From the NCBI RefSeq assembly GCF_051401765.1, contig NC_135066.1:18207001-18271000 (forward strand): a stretch of DNA of 64,000 bases. The letters run 5' to 3'. The translations under genes were made by a program, and so were the position numbers. Origin of the DNA: Calliopsis andreniformis. Lineage: Eukaryota > Arthropoda > Insecta > Hymenoptera > Andrenidae. How positions within the stretch are numbered: the first letter of the stretch is position 1; each line of letters starts with the position of its first letter. Below the pieces are notes generated by a model. That model saw only the letters and a program-made list of their open reading frames with translations. It was not told the DNA's origin and did not search any database. This document shows positions 1 through 12,184 of the stretch, piece by piece.

Positions 1-2452
1 GTCGGTTTCACGAGAAGTCGATTATTCTTTTTTCTTCTCTTTTCTCGAGTCTCCTCGCATACTTCGATTTTATCTGCATCCACGGTCGATCTCTCGATTA
101 CATAAGGCCGTGGATCTCCTCCAATTGACTTGAATTTATCAATCGATCCTCGGCTCTCGAGGAAAACAGTGAACATTTCCAGCCTCACGGTCGCGCGATT
201 GCGTAACAAGCGCGTGAGTTGCATTTGTTGCCTCGGTCGGTAATGTCGCGCGACTGCGCGGTAACGTCGAGTCTTTGTTTCCCTAAATTAAGCTCTGCGC
301 ACTTCGATTTCGAGCGCGATCGTCGCCGTTGTGTAACGCGCGGCAGGTTAATTAGTCTCGCCAGTAGATCGCTACGGTGACCAACTTCCTCTGTTGATAA
401 ACGTTCGAGGAAACTTGCTTCTTAGAATTCATTAGTGACCTTTGAGCTTGGAATATTTTAACAAAGCGGGACTCATTGCATTCTCACGTCTACGTATACT
501 GCAGTAGTGAACTACTTAAGGAGAGATCTCCCTGCTGCCATCGGTCTTTTCTGGGGATTCCCCATTCAGTTTGCGAGTGAAGTGTTCGGTCGGTAAGCTT
601 CCACGGTGAAACATCGAGTATTTTGAATAATTCAAATGGTGGTGTGTCGTTTGAATTCCAACTTTATGGGTTGTGTGGTTTTCGCCTCGCATTCCTGCGA
701 TACAGAGTGTACCCATTGGGTCGAATGACGAATGGTGCGAGCGAATAATCGTCGAAGACTATGTCCGTGATCAGAATCGCGTGTAAAACGAGGGTCATAT
801 TCCGATCGCGTTATTATCGTCCATCGAATGCCTTCGAGTCGTGATTGTGCAATGACGTGTCCGTGTATCGTCGTTTCTCGCTGCTTGGCACTCTTGAATG
901 CATCATCGCGTAACTCGTCTCGGTAATATTCAAGTACCCAAGACTGTGGACAAGTAATTGCATTCGAGAGTATCGTCTGGTTTTTGTACGACGTTCGATG
1001 TTTAAATTCATAGTAAACTTGTGTGATATAAAAATAAAAGAAAATTGTGTACGTTAAAATGTGAATGTAAAATTGATTTAAAAGCGGAATTTAAAAATTG
1101 AAGCTTAAAGATGGGACGTGTAAACTTCGGAGAATCGATTAAATTAACGATTAAATGCTGAATTTATGTAACTTATTATTGGACACTTCGACAGCGGGGA
1201 AATTAAATACGAAAGTCGGTAATTTTGAATATAAATTTCGAAGCTTTAGAATTCATTAATAGATCCTCACGTGACACGACCTGGTAGACACGTGTTAAGT
1301 TGCTTTAAATAGATAAGAATCTTATCAGCTCTTATCATTCTAGCATTTCGTTAGTCGAATGTAATTGTTCAATATTTCAACGTTCTTGCTTAATTTAAGA
1401 TGTAGAGTTAATCATGGTTTATTTGCAAATGTTTTTAATTACACACGCGGAGGTGTTACATTGACTATAACTAACGAGCGCGTCTCGACGCCAGGGCGTC
1501 GCGACACCGAGAACAGTTGTCTATTATTAGAAACGTCTCTTCCCTCATCTCACTCTTTAACCCCTCAAATACGATCCAATTTTCAGTTATCGTATTCGAA
1601 ATTTCATTCAATGACAATAATTATAAATATTTAATTTTCTGACAATTTCTCATCAATAATATTCTGCATTAATATCTTACATTCGACTATCGAAAACTCT
1701 AAAAAAAAAGAAAATCAAAATATGAAATCATAAATTATGGAACAAAAATAATAAATCATGGTTAAAATTTCCTAAATTATTACTCAAAACAGAAATTAAT
1801 ATTATTAACTTAAAAAACTTGGAATAAAAAATAAAATCACAATATTATACCTCATATTCTGAATTAACTTAAAAACTGTGTCGAATTCTCCCCAAGTAAG
1901 CTACTCACTGAAGACAAATAATTGAAACAAAGAAACCCAAGTTGCACAGTGAGATGTCTGGGCCAACGGTGTTTCAGCTATTAAAACCGGTAACGCGAAA
2001 ACGGCTCCTTTGTTTCACCCTCTCCTATTGTCCTCCGACGTGACGCGAATAAAACAGGGGGGGGGTCCAGGTCGGAAGTCGATTTTCCCGCGCCACATTT
2101 TCTCTGTCCACCAAGCACGATCACACTTTCCATAATCCCAGAAACACTTCTGTCTCGAGTGTCCGAACTGATAAAAGGATTATCCCGATACTATTAAGCT
2201 TCCTCCGTAAAAACTACTGAATAAAAAGAGGTTGAAAAAGTGGTAAATAGCATTTAAATCGTACATCGTAATAAAAAGCTTGAATTAAAAAATTCTCTTA
2301 AATTAAAAACGTCGGGTTTAATGAGAGATGCGGTGCCAGCTCGCGCAGCTTCATAATTGAATATCAGAAGTGGAAGCGCTCCCATATATTTCACTCTTCA
2401 AAGAAAGTTCTGTTTTAAAGGGGAATGCGTTTCAGCTTGTTAAGGGGTTAAT

Positions 2453-2580
2453 TGAGAAAGAGAGAGAGAAATCGCGGGAGTAAAAAGTAAGTCTGCAGCA
2501 GTGGAAGGTGCAACATGAGAAACAGAAAGAGAGAGAGAGAGCAAACGAGAAAAAGAGCACGAACGAGAGAGCTAAACGGA
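2453..2580. repeat. GA-rich low-complexity tract
   Basis: Interrupted GA/GAGA runs on the + strand. The 125-codon open frame that crosses it is a product of the purine-rich composition and resembles no protein I know. Confidence 0.7.
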
Positions 2581-2837
2581 AGCGAGCCAATATGAGATTA
2601 CAGGGCAGTTGGGGCTCGTGCCAGATGCGCGTTTACACGGGCCGTGAATACTGTAAATGCACTATCTGGTACGACATCTCTCCTGTCGCCGCCATCGGTA
2701 ACGGTCACCAAGCTGCTGCTTTTCGGCGGTGCGACCTTAAGAGAAAAAAGTATCCTCAATTACCTAGAATAGTCAGCGTTCCTTTTCACCGGCTGGTTTT
2801 CTTGCAGCCTTGCAACAAGACAGCTACGTCTTCTTTT

Positions 2838-2956
2838 TTAACCCTTCGAGCGACGAGTCTATCTTACTCTATGAAACTTCTCTAAAAGCTGCATTCTTTA
2901 ATTCACTTCTCTTTCCATATTTTATTTCACTTCTACCACGTGGCTCAAAGGGTTAA
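2838..2956. mobile_element. Short TTAA-ended inverted-repeat element (piggyBac-like MITE), copy 1
   Basis: About 119 bp with imperfect terminal inverted repeats. The left end starts TTAACCCTTCGAGCGACG, and the reverse complement of the right end starts TTAACCCTTTGAGCCACG. Both ends carry TTAA, the target site duplicated by piggyBac-superfamily elements. It has no coding capacity, so it would be non-autonomous. Family assignment is inferred from the TTAA ends and the CCCTT terminus. Confidence 0.55.
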
Positions 2957-2990
2957 ACATTTCACTGAAATTTCAATTAAAGTTGCGGTG

Positions 2991-3111
2991 TTAACCCTTT
3001 CAGGTCTAATCTTTTTCGGCTCTGAAAAAATTTGTTTATCTACCAAACAAAGCTTCATATAAAATTTAATGAGATTAGATTGCATCCAGTACGGAACCTG
3101 AAAAGGGTTAA
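2991..3111. mobile_element. Short TTAA-ended inverted-repeat element (piggyBac-like MITE), copy 2
   Basis: About 121 bp with ends TTAACCCTTTCAGGT on the left and the reverse complement of ACCTGAAAAGGGTTAA on the right, differing by one inserted base. It lies 34 bp after the element at 2838-2956, has nearly the same length and shares the TTAACCCTT terminus. Its interior is AT-rich and non-coding. Confidence 0.6.
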
Positions 3112-4845
3112 TTTCATGATTTTCGTTGAATACTTTTCTCGTACATATATGTTATAAATCGGTGACCGCGCAATTGTTTTCGAATTTTCGAAAAGCGCGG
3201 TATTATTGTATGGGAAGGAAACAGTATGGGAGGGGGAGGTTTCAGGGTGGGGGAAGCTCGTTCGGCCAACGATATCGCGATGAACAACGAGGGTGCAGGC
3301 TGCGTGTGTTAGTAAGTTCGCGTCTCTATCCTCGTCTTTGTATCATCTCAACAGAAAAGTCCACACGCCGACGAGAAAGGTCCTCCTTCGCGCGCTGTCA
3401 TTGAAAACATAACAGTGATACAATGTCACATTACGTCACGCTCGCGAAGACGGAATCGAGGCACAATTGGATACACGCAAAGAACATGGATCACGTTACT
3501 TACACGAGTGTGTGTATCGTATTCTCTTCCGGTATCGCGTAACGTCGTGCGCCATCTAGGTTACTCGACCATTCGTTATATGACGAAATTTGTTTACTCG
3601 ACCAACGAAATTATCGGTAGCAAATTCGATGTACATGTAATCGTGCGTATTTGCATTATGAGCGCGATATTTACACTAGAATGGTTAATGCAGTATTATG
3701 TGTCAATATATCGTCTGAGATAATACCTCGTGGACTGATGACATCGTTAGATATTCCCGTGCCTGTAAGATATGACGACGTAAATGACATATAAAAAATT
3801 TGAATGTCTCAATTGAAGACGTGAATATAAAAAGATGTCTGTAAAATAATGCTTATTGAGGTTTACAACTTCGAATATCAGTATTTTTAAAAATATGTGA
3901 CATATGTTGTTTTGCCTTAAAGAATAAATATTTTGAAGACACAAGATTCCTCAATCGACGAGACATTTCGATGTTATCCTTTATGGATTAAAGGAAGGCA
4001 TATAAAGGAAGAAAGAAAATAATGTATATTTTTATAGATAGGTAATATAGATTATAGATAATATATTCTTGTTAGAGATGCGTCAGGCAACAGTCCAGGA
4101 TTAAAGGTCCCCCCCTCGATTCGACGAGATGCGCTTCGTGCCAGAGTGCATGCGTCCGAGGCGTGTCCGAACGTGTACCAGCCGGTTAAAATTGGCTCGT
4201 AGAACGAAATTGCGAAATTATAATCTAAAACTAGAGCATAGTGCATCTCTCTCGAAGAAATCATGAAACACAGGCTGAGCACGTGCACGTTTCACAGGAA
4301 AACTTGTACGCGAATGAACATTCTGACTGTTGCATGCCTCGTGAACTTGTTCAAATTAGCGACATTTTAACGAATGTATGCACGTGGTTCACAAATTTAT
4401 AATCCAACGATGTTGAAATATGTGAAGCAGAATATAGTTTAGTGTCTCCTTAGAGTATCCCTTCATGTGAAAATGTAAAAATACATAGAAAGGTTCTAAA
4501 AATGTGTCATGTTTTAATGGTTACGTACTTTGGCGCGAAATTCAAAACTGCGACCGAGAACGAGATAAAGAGATCGAAGACGCTCAGCGATCTTTGGTGG
4601 GCGATTTTTACACCGACCACAATAGTCTATTGTTGATTTCTCTCCAACTCCCGCTGATTCTGCGATAACAGCGTCCGCTCGCATAATATATACCGTGAAC
4701 CACGCATAATACAAACTTATGCATCGAGATATGATGGAAAACCTGTTTGCGACGCAATAAATTTACACGTTGCGTGAAGAGCACTTCTCCCCGACCGTAT
4801 GTAAAAATCGACGCAACTTTTTCCCATCGTGCTCGAAGTTGTTTC

Positions 4846-4861
4846 TTTTTTTTTTTTTTTT
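4846..4861. repeat. Homopolymer T run
   Basis: Sixteen consecutive T on the + strand, with further T just upstream. The short open frames on both strands across this run are artefacts of it. Confidence 0.8.
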
Positions 4862-7546
4862 GCATTACTCGCAACCAAACAAACCATACGCGTTTCTGGA
4901 ATGTTCGCGTTCCAATAGTGGCTCGGTGGAGCGTGCGTTTTTAACGGGAATCGCGGTATTTGCTTGGATTGTTTTCCTTTCTTTTTTGCTCGCGTTTTCG
5001 ACCCACTGTCAGCTTCCCAATGTTCGGAAATAATCGTGTTTATATAGCCAGCATATTGTCGTGAGCCCTTAGCTTATATAAGACACACGTTTCACCTTCA
5101 GTGAGGAACGATAATAATAATCGCATTTATTTATGGTTATCCATGTCATATCGCTTTCAATCTGCGTGAATGTCGGGTAACATTTAGCAATGTGGGGACC
5201 CTTCGGCGACAAGAATGGTGTTTTGCATCAGGCTTGTCTCCACGAGTGGAACCACTTATTCCCCCACCCCTTTTTCTGTAACTGCATGGGTGAACATTGG
5301 TTAATAGGTTTTCGTGGAAACTACCATATCGGTTGCGCATTTCTCTCACACTTGACTCTGTCAGTCACCATCCTTGCAGCATGCAAAAAAAGGAGTGGAG
5401 GAAGCGTCTTGGTTCCTGGAACTCATCTTAAGCCTTTTTTCTTAACAGTCGTTAGAACCTTAAGATTTATGTGCGGTTAGTTTTAAGCTTCGTCAAGATT
5501 TTATTATCATTAAACTAGGATATAAATTATGTTTCTTTGATGTCCTTTTGTCGCTGATGGGTCCAAGGCGATGAGCTGCGCCCTCTTTCATCGAGAATTA
5601 GGACTATCACTCGGCATCGTTTTTTATCGCTACTCATCGTGTATATTTGTAATGATAATAAAAATCATACTTGTACCATCCTTCCCATTTCATTTCATTA
5701 CCGTCACCTGTAAGGGCGTAGCTTCTCGATCTCATTAAAAAGTTATTTTTGGGATCAGGGAAAGAACCGTGAAATGTAATTATACATTTTATGCAGGTCA
5801 TCCCGCGTTTCTGTAAAAAGATCGCGTGACCTATATTTAAAACAGTTGTAAAAAATTCAAATTTAAATTCAAATTCGTAAAAACAGTTGTAAAAAAAATT
5901 CAGAAGTGGTACCTAAAGAAATACTAAATTAAAGATAATGCATTATACAGAGATGTCCGATTGTAGTTACGTTTTTTAGTAGTACTCTAATTCGAAATTT
6001 GAATATTAGAAAATTTGAAATCATCACTAGTACTTAGAAAAAAATAGTAGCGGAAATATTGCATGTAACTATGACATGTTGCAAAAATAGTACATAACTA
6101 TTGCCAGGCATTTTTGCATATAGCTCGTGCAGCATTGCATTCCTGTTTCGTTAATAATCGTCATTCAGTGAACACAGTATACGCGATATTTTTAAAAGCG
6201 GGAAAAATTTTAGTTATTTTAGAAATTGGCAATTCCTAAAATATCGATATACAGGAAATTTAATATAAAAAGAATGGATGAATTTAATTGGAGGATAGGT
6301 TAGGAAACGGGGGAGTTGCCAATAGTTTAGTTTAAGGGGGAGGGAGAAAGCCCCGAAATAAATCATGTCAAAAATAATCAGCTCCTGCTGGGGATGGGTA
6401 GAAATTCGGGAGCAAGGTCAATCGATAGCATCGCAACTTCCGAAACATGTGTATAAATATTCTGCCGCTCGTTTAAATATTCGCTTCGCCAATCGTTTGC
6501 GAATGCATTTTCACTTGCTTTAAGATAGACAGTCACTTCCATCTTAAAGATCTAGAGTATATTTTTAATCAGGTTAAAATATGAAAAATTACCAGAGGAA
6601 ATAGTGAAATATATTTTCCTGTAAGTATACAAATTTGTAAACTATTCACTGTATGCTAAATGTGAACACGATAAATATTATTTCGAAATCTGTTTTGCAA
6701 GCACACGAGAACCACGATGTTCTTATAAATTTAAATATTATTTTAACTATCACGTAAAAGGGACGCCAAATTTCACTTCAAAATACGTTACTAAGAATAA
6801 ACCCTGTTTTTGTGAAATGAAGCGAAATTTTATGTAAATGAGCTGCAGCATAAGAGAGAACTACTGCTGCTGCACTTCTTTATTTCTTAACTTTACTTCT
6901 GTATTATCTTTCCCGGAGTAAGTAAAGAGAGCGAAATGTTACTACTACGATATCGCTAACATAGCTCATTTTCTGTATGAAAAAATGTCATCGTACATCA
7001 CCGTTGAATTCGAGGACAAATTCCTAACACCAAGAAGAAAGGATGATTGTGTTTCTATTATTAAATTCACCGTGGCAGACCATGGGAGGACCCAAGACTT
7101 GGAATCCTTGGAGGAAACTTTTTTGCGACTGGCATGTTGGCAGTGTGGTTAGCTGGTTGTGTGGCTGAATTATACACGACCGCTATCGGCACTGCAATTA
7201 TGACAATCGCTGAGATCTACGATCGTACCACAATGAAACAAGCAATACTTCAGAAAGAAACTTCAAGAATCAACTTCATTTCTCGAACATTAAATACTAC
7301 CTAGACCTAGAGAGTAATTATTGTGCAAGTTGCAAGTGCAGTAATATCAGACCAAAACTGTTTTACCGATTGAACCCTCACTCACAGATGGAATATGTAA
7401 TAGAGATACATACATAAATCTCTAATTCTAATTGATACAATTTATTGCATAAACGAGAAACCTTCATCTAGTAATAATGAAGACAAATGAAAAACTGGAA
7501 ATATCAATACAATAGATCAGCGCTTATCCATTGAATACGGAAGTGA

Positions 7547-7693
<147 letters not shown>

Positions 7694-9240
7694 ACTGCGT
7701 CATGCATTATACAATACATTAGGAAAATTCCACGTTAATATTTTTTTTTGACAATACACGTAATATTTAGCGCTGAGACAAGTTACAAATGTAATTTTCA
7801 TGTAGAAAGATGACTGAACTATTTGGAACTTGTAACAGTTTATTACATGTATAAAAAGAAGACTGGTTTTGTATCTTTGATTCAAGAGAACAACAAGCGA
7901 TTGTGAGAAAAAAGAAATCCTGTTTTACTTTGTCATCGTCAATCACACATGCATGGATCATAGGCACTGACACTGCCACTATCTCTAAGAGATATATTTG
8001 GTAATTAATAAAAATATTTTTCCACTTATAAATATCTCCTTTCTTCAATTTCCTTCTGTTACTTAATATTTTATAATACTGTATCCTACTTTCAGAATAT
8101 TTAAGACGCTGTAAAAGAAGATGATTTATTTTATTTTTTGCACAGTTTTCGTGATTAGAAAAGATTAAAATTTACATCTAACAGTATCTAAAAAGTAGTA
8201 GGTTTTTGATATTATTATACGACAATAGTTTGCCGAAGAAATTATTGAATTACTTTCCTAGAAACAGTAAAAGGTTAGACAGAAAATCGATCAATTAACA
8301 AGATGCGTGCTGCACACACCCTTTGAAAAACAGGTGAAACAAATGTTTTCCTACTGGTTATCGAGTTTCTAGCTGTATACTGCGAAAGCAATTCACAATC
8401 GATTGAATTGGTACAAATACAATTGGATTACTGCTTGTAGAACTCTGTGATTACTTGTTGTTTTTTAGTTTGTTCAGAATGGAAAATTCCAAGCGATCGG
8501 TGGTTTTTTTATTTTCTATGGGAATATAATGTATAATCAAATTTCAATCTGAACTCTAGGTGACTTTAATGTACAACTATTGAAGGATAGAATTTTAGGA
8601 ATAGAGTTGGTAATAGCTTAGTTCATAGTATTATTTAAACAAAATCGTAATCTAACTTTTGAGGCACAAATGGAGACCATTTTGGAGAACGGTAGCTAGA
8701 ATGAAAAATGTAATCCACTTTAGAACATGTGCTTGAGTCAATTGAGAAAAAGGTGTGACGAAGGCACGTCACGGAAGGGGAAGAGTCAGGAGCTAATTTA
8801 TGTAATTAAACTCGCGGTACTCCTGACCTTGTACGGTTGAATGCGAAGCTTTAGCTTGAACACAATGTCGCGTAAGTGCAGTTAGCGTGTAGGCTCGCTC
8901 AGCGCCCCAACATGGCAGCTCCTGTTGCATAACCACGTCGTTCTATAACATGACTGCTACTTAATAAGGGTCTGATCCTAAATAGATTGGTCCAATGACA
9001 TATAATTCGCTTTTATCTGGTCGCTCGTGCGAGGTTGTGCAACGCTCACAACTGCGAAAGACTGATACGAAATGAAGGAAAATCGATAGCTCTGGGGCAA
9101 CGAGAGTACTGCCAGCTTTCGGAAACAGCGAGAAACTGCATTTCTTGCGATTAGGATACAACGTTCTGATAAAAGAGTTTGGTTGATTTTTATACATTTT
9201 GATCAGAGAAGCTTGATTTCTTCAAAGTTAACATTTTTTA
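7694..9240. other. Intergenic DNA between Rpb8 exon and Wdr92
   Basis: AT-rich; the minus-strand open frames at 7.7-8.05 kb and 8.96-9.2 kb are low-complexity and unrecognised. A modestly GC-richer patch lies at about 8760-8960. This stretch should contain the 3' ends of both convergent neighbours. An AATAAA on the minus strand near 9237-9242 is a second possible Wdr92 poly(A) signal. Confidence 0.6.
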
Positions 9241-9374
9241 TTTCATTTACTAATAGTAAAATTGTATAAATGAAGAGTGCTTACAAGAATGACATAGTTT
9301 GATGGTGGATACAGAATGTTTTGGAAAATTTATTACTTTCATATATCAGTAACTAAACTTACAATTAATATCTG

Positions 9375-9380
9375 TTTATT
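9375..9380 (-). terminator. Poly(A) signal overlapping the Wdr92 stop codon
   Basis: The minus strand reads ACTAAATAAACAG across the stop, so AATAAA shares its first base with the last base of the TAA stop. If used, the 3' UTR would be only 10-30 nt. The alternative signal near 9237-9242 allows a more usual UTR. Confidence 0.4.
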
Positions 9381-10743
9381 TAGTAAGTATTAAGCTTCGT
9401 AGTGATAATAACTCTTAAACATTGATCAAATGCAGTACAAACAGCTAATCCTTGCTTATCTGGACTCCAGTCCAAAGAACTGACAGGTTGTGTTGAAAGT
9501 GTCGTGTTCTGTAAAAGACTTAAGTTACCGACCACTCCTTGGTCTATGCCATCCGCGTCTACCATTTTCCTTTTCTCTGGATAGTTACTGAAATAAGAAA
9601 TTCGAGAAGTTTATAATAGTTAAAAAATTAGGATGCTTACAGATGAAAAAAATTCATATTTACTATTTCCAGAGACAAAGGCTTCCTCCTCCACCACATG
9701 TGACAAATATTTCGCGATTTTGGGGCAAATGCCTGACCAACCATACTGTAGAGTTGTGCGCCTAAAAATAATATTGCACATAGAAAATAATCTTTAAAAA
9801 ATGTAAAACAAGAAATATAGTAAATAGTACCTTCTCTGTTAGGTAGGCAAATCCTTTCTGAGGATGCTGAGTCTTCAAATCGAACAAGTATAACTTTGAC
9901 TCTAAAGTGGTTGCTACCAGTTTGTTCATTGGTATATCTTTTCTATCGAACTCCACACTACATACACCATTCTTAAGATTACTCTCCCATCTAACAGACA
10001 TTGCTTTCAAGTCAAACATTTTTATATCCCCATTATCATATCCTGCCACTACTACCCTTTCTTCAGAATTGTACGAGTTTCCAAATGTAACTGTCCAGCA
10101 GTCTCTACGAGCTTCACCCTTCTTAGGCTCCATTATAGCAACTGGCCGTCCTTTTTGTCTTGGATCCCACACTTTGACGCTTCCATCCCTGGAACCAGTT
10201 ACCAATTCTGGCGCACCGCATCCTATACTTTGTCCAGCCACTCCATCAATGCTATTTATGATCTCGTTATGAGCACTGACAGTGTAAATTGGTATAGAAG
10301 GATCCTCTAGGTTGTAGATGTTTAGTTTACCCTAATAAAGGCAACTTTAAGTCTTCTGGATGTAGGAACAAATAATTAAACTTTTTTCATTAGGTAATTA
10401 TTAAATCGTGAGAAAAGCGATCATCTACTTGCTCACTGAACTGAATGTCAGTACTTTTTGCAATTCCCATTAATACCTGGAAATCACCTGTCGCCAGGTA
10501 TCGATCCTTTAAACTAGAAGCTTTGAAAGTCCCACATTTCACTGGCTGCGATCGTTCAATGTCTTTGACGAGTTTCAATTCACCGCTAGATACTTCGTAG
10601 ATTTGTATAATGCCGCTACCACGAGGTCTTGAGCCCATAACTACGAACTTCGCGCTGCATGGTATCCATTTGGCGTCGAATAACGAGTAATTCACTGATT
10701 TTTCGATGTGACAAATTATTTGCGGTTTCTCGAGCTTCTCCAT
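9380..10743 (-). CDS. Wdr92: WD repeat protein 92 (Monad / DNAAF10)
   Basis: WD40 beta-propeller adaptor of the R2TP/prefoldin-like co-chaperone, needed in animals to preassemble axonemal dynein. Four exons on the minus strand: 10477-10743, 9831-10331, 9664-9761 and 9380-9587. All borders are GT-AG and the joined frame is 357 aa, the human length. The start is the first ATG of the frame (10743), giving [19 protein letters not shown]. Family blocks: [20 protein letters not shown] and [19 protein letters not shown] in exon 2, [14 protein letters not shown] in exon 3, [20 protein letters not shown] in exon 4. Exon 3 ends in a split Tyr codon (TA/T), which explains the short apparent stop there. 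It lies downstream of Cap-G on the same strand, about 0.6 kb away. A poly(A) signal overlaps the stop. Confidence 0.95.
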
Positions 10744-10948
10744 AGTTCCTAGCGTGAACTTATAATCAGGTTTAGTTGTCAAATAAACTTCATACGCTTC
10801 TGGCACGCTCGTTTGAAGTATCCATAAACAAACTGGCACATGTGCAGAGCAAGCAATAATGTTCGTTCTATATATACCAGTATCCACGAATGCGCGAAAG
10901 GTGTTATTAGATATTAAGAAAGAGAATGTTTTCTACGTTCGTAATTTC

Positions 10949-11236
10949 TCAAAAAAGTAGTTTAACTCTATTTATATAGCAAATGAGTGTATTTATCCTT
11001 TGAAGTGTTACTACAATTGTATCTAACTTCAGAATATCTCGTCTGAGATTTAAGCCCCTCTTCTCATGTGAGATAAGACACGTTGAGTCATCTAGTGGTA
11101 AATTAATTAACTCTAGTTTAAAACTATCGTCAATAGATGACTGAAACATGTTTTTCCTACAAATGGGCGGTAAATTTAAATAAAATTGCAAATAATATGT
11201 TTTTGAAAGATAAATGTATGTATATGGGAATAACAT
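10949..11236 (-). CDS. Unrecognised small open frame between Cap-G and Wdr92 (doubtful)
   Basis: An open frame of up to 95 codons lies in the 0.6 kb gap between two same-strand genes. From an internal Met (about 11149) it would give a 66-aa peptide beginning MFQSSIDDSFKLELINL with alternating acidic and basic residues. I do not recognise it. The first 29 residues are AT-driven and hydrophobic. It could be an independent small gene, part of a Wdr92 5' leader, or chance. Confidence 0.18.
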   Translation of the reverse strand: MLFPYTYIYLSKTYYLQFYLNLPPICRKNMFQSSIDDSFKLELINLPLDDSTCLISHEKRGLNLRRDILKLDTIVVTLQRINTLICYINRVKLLF

Positions 11237-11355
11237 AAATTATGGTATTTATCATTTGTTAGAAAAGTTAATGCACATTTAATTAATTCAAATTGATAGC
11301 CTTTTTTAAAGAAATGAGACTACATGGTATAAAATTTCATTAAAAAATATACATA

Positions 11356-11361
11356 TTTATT
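11356..11361 (-). terminator. Cap-G poly(A) signal
   Basis: TTTATT on the + strand reads AATAAA on the minus strand, 28 nt downstream of the Cap-G stop codon. This is a normal position for a short 3' UTR. Confidence 0.6.
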
Positions 11362-11388
11362 CTATGATTAGTGATTAAAAAATGATGT

Positions 11389-12153
11389 TTAGGCATCAGC
11401 TTCTGTATCTTCATCCTCCTGTACATCCTCAGCATTTGGAGATTCTAATTTTTGTTTAAACAACTCAATGTATTTGATCAATCGTTTATCCGAATCTTTC
11501 ACCTATAAAAAATTCCTCGTTATCAAGTTAGTAATGTTGCAACTACTCAATAGTATCGGTTTTGTGTAATTCTTACCATGTCGTAGACTTTATTAACAGC
11601 TTCTTCCAAATTTTTTTTCATCGTGTCATGGTCTATGTCTAAATGTAAATCTTTCAAAGATTTGATGAGTGTTTCCTGGTCAATATTGCTCATTGGATTC
11701 AGCACTTCCGCCAACATTTCAAATACGAGATTATTGTGCGCGCAATAATTATCAGCTTCGAGTTTGCGAGTTCTGTGTCTAGTTAAATTCAATATAAATT
11801 TGGACACCTGATAAGAATCGATTTCTTGTAAGGGACTGATATCTGGCGCATTGCATATAATTTGCAACGTCGGCAAATACGCTTCCTCTAACATTTGCTG
11901 TGCATCAGGGACGCGTATTGTAAAATAAGAGAAGAAACCAGTTAAACACTGACGTAAATAATAGTCGTTGTCGTTCACGGGATTATAACATAAAATGATT
12001 AATTTTGATATTAAACTAGGGCCACTGATTCGTCGATTCAGCAGTAATTTGCAAATTCCTTCAGTTGCAATGGTTCGTAATCCTTGATTCTGTTTTTTAG
12101 AAAAAGAAAACATTAATTGTTTAAACACAGATGAATGTTACTAGTACTGATTA

Positions 12154-12184
<31 letters not shown>

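Noticed and set aside
1557..2453. Possible larger TTAA-ended element (TTAACCCCTC near 1557 and TTAAGGGGTTAA near 2440)
   Set aside because: Similarity of the ends does not extend past the first 8-9 bases, which is expected by chance in this AT-rich DNA.
7065..7304. Open + strand stretch of 79 codons with a hydrophobic middle (GMLAVWLAGCVAELYTTAIG) shortly before the Rpb8 exon
   Set aside because: It does not match Rpb8 or any family I recognise, has no clear splice borders, and its length can arise by chance.
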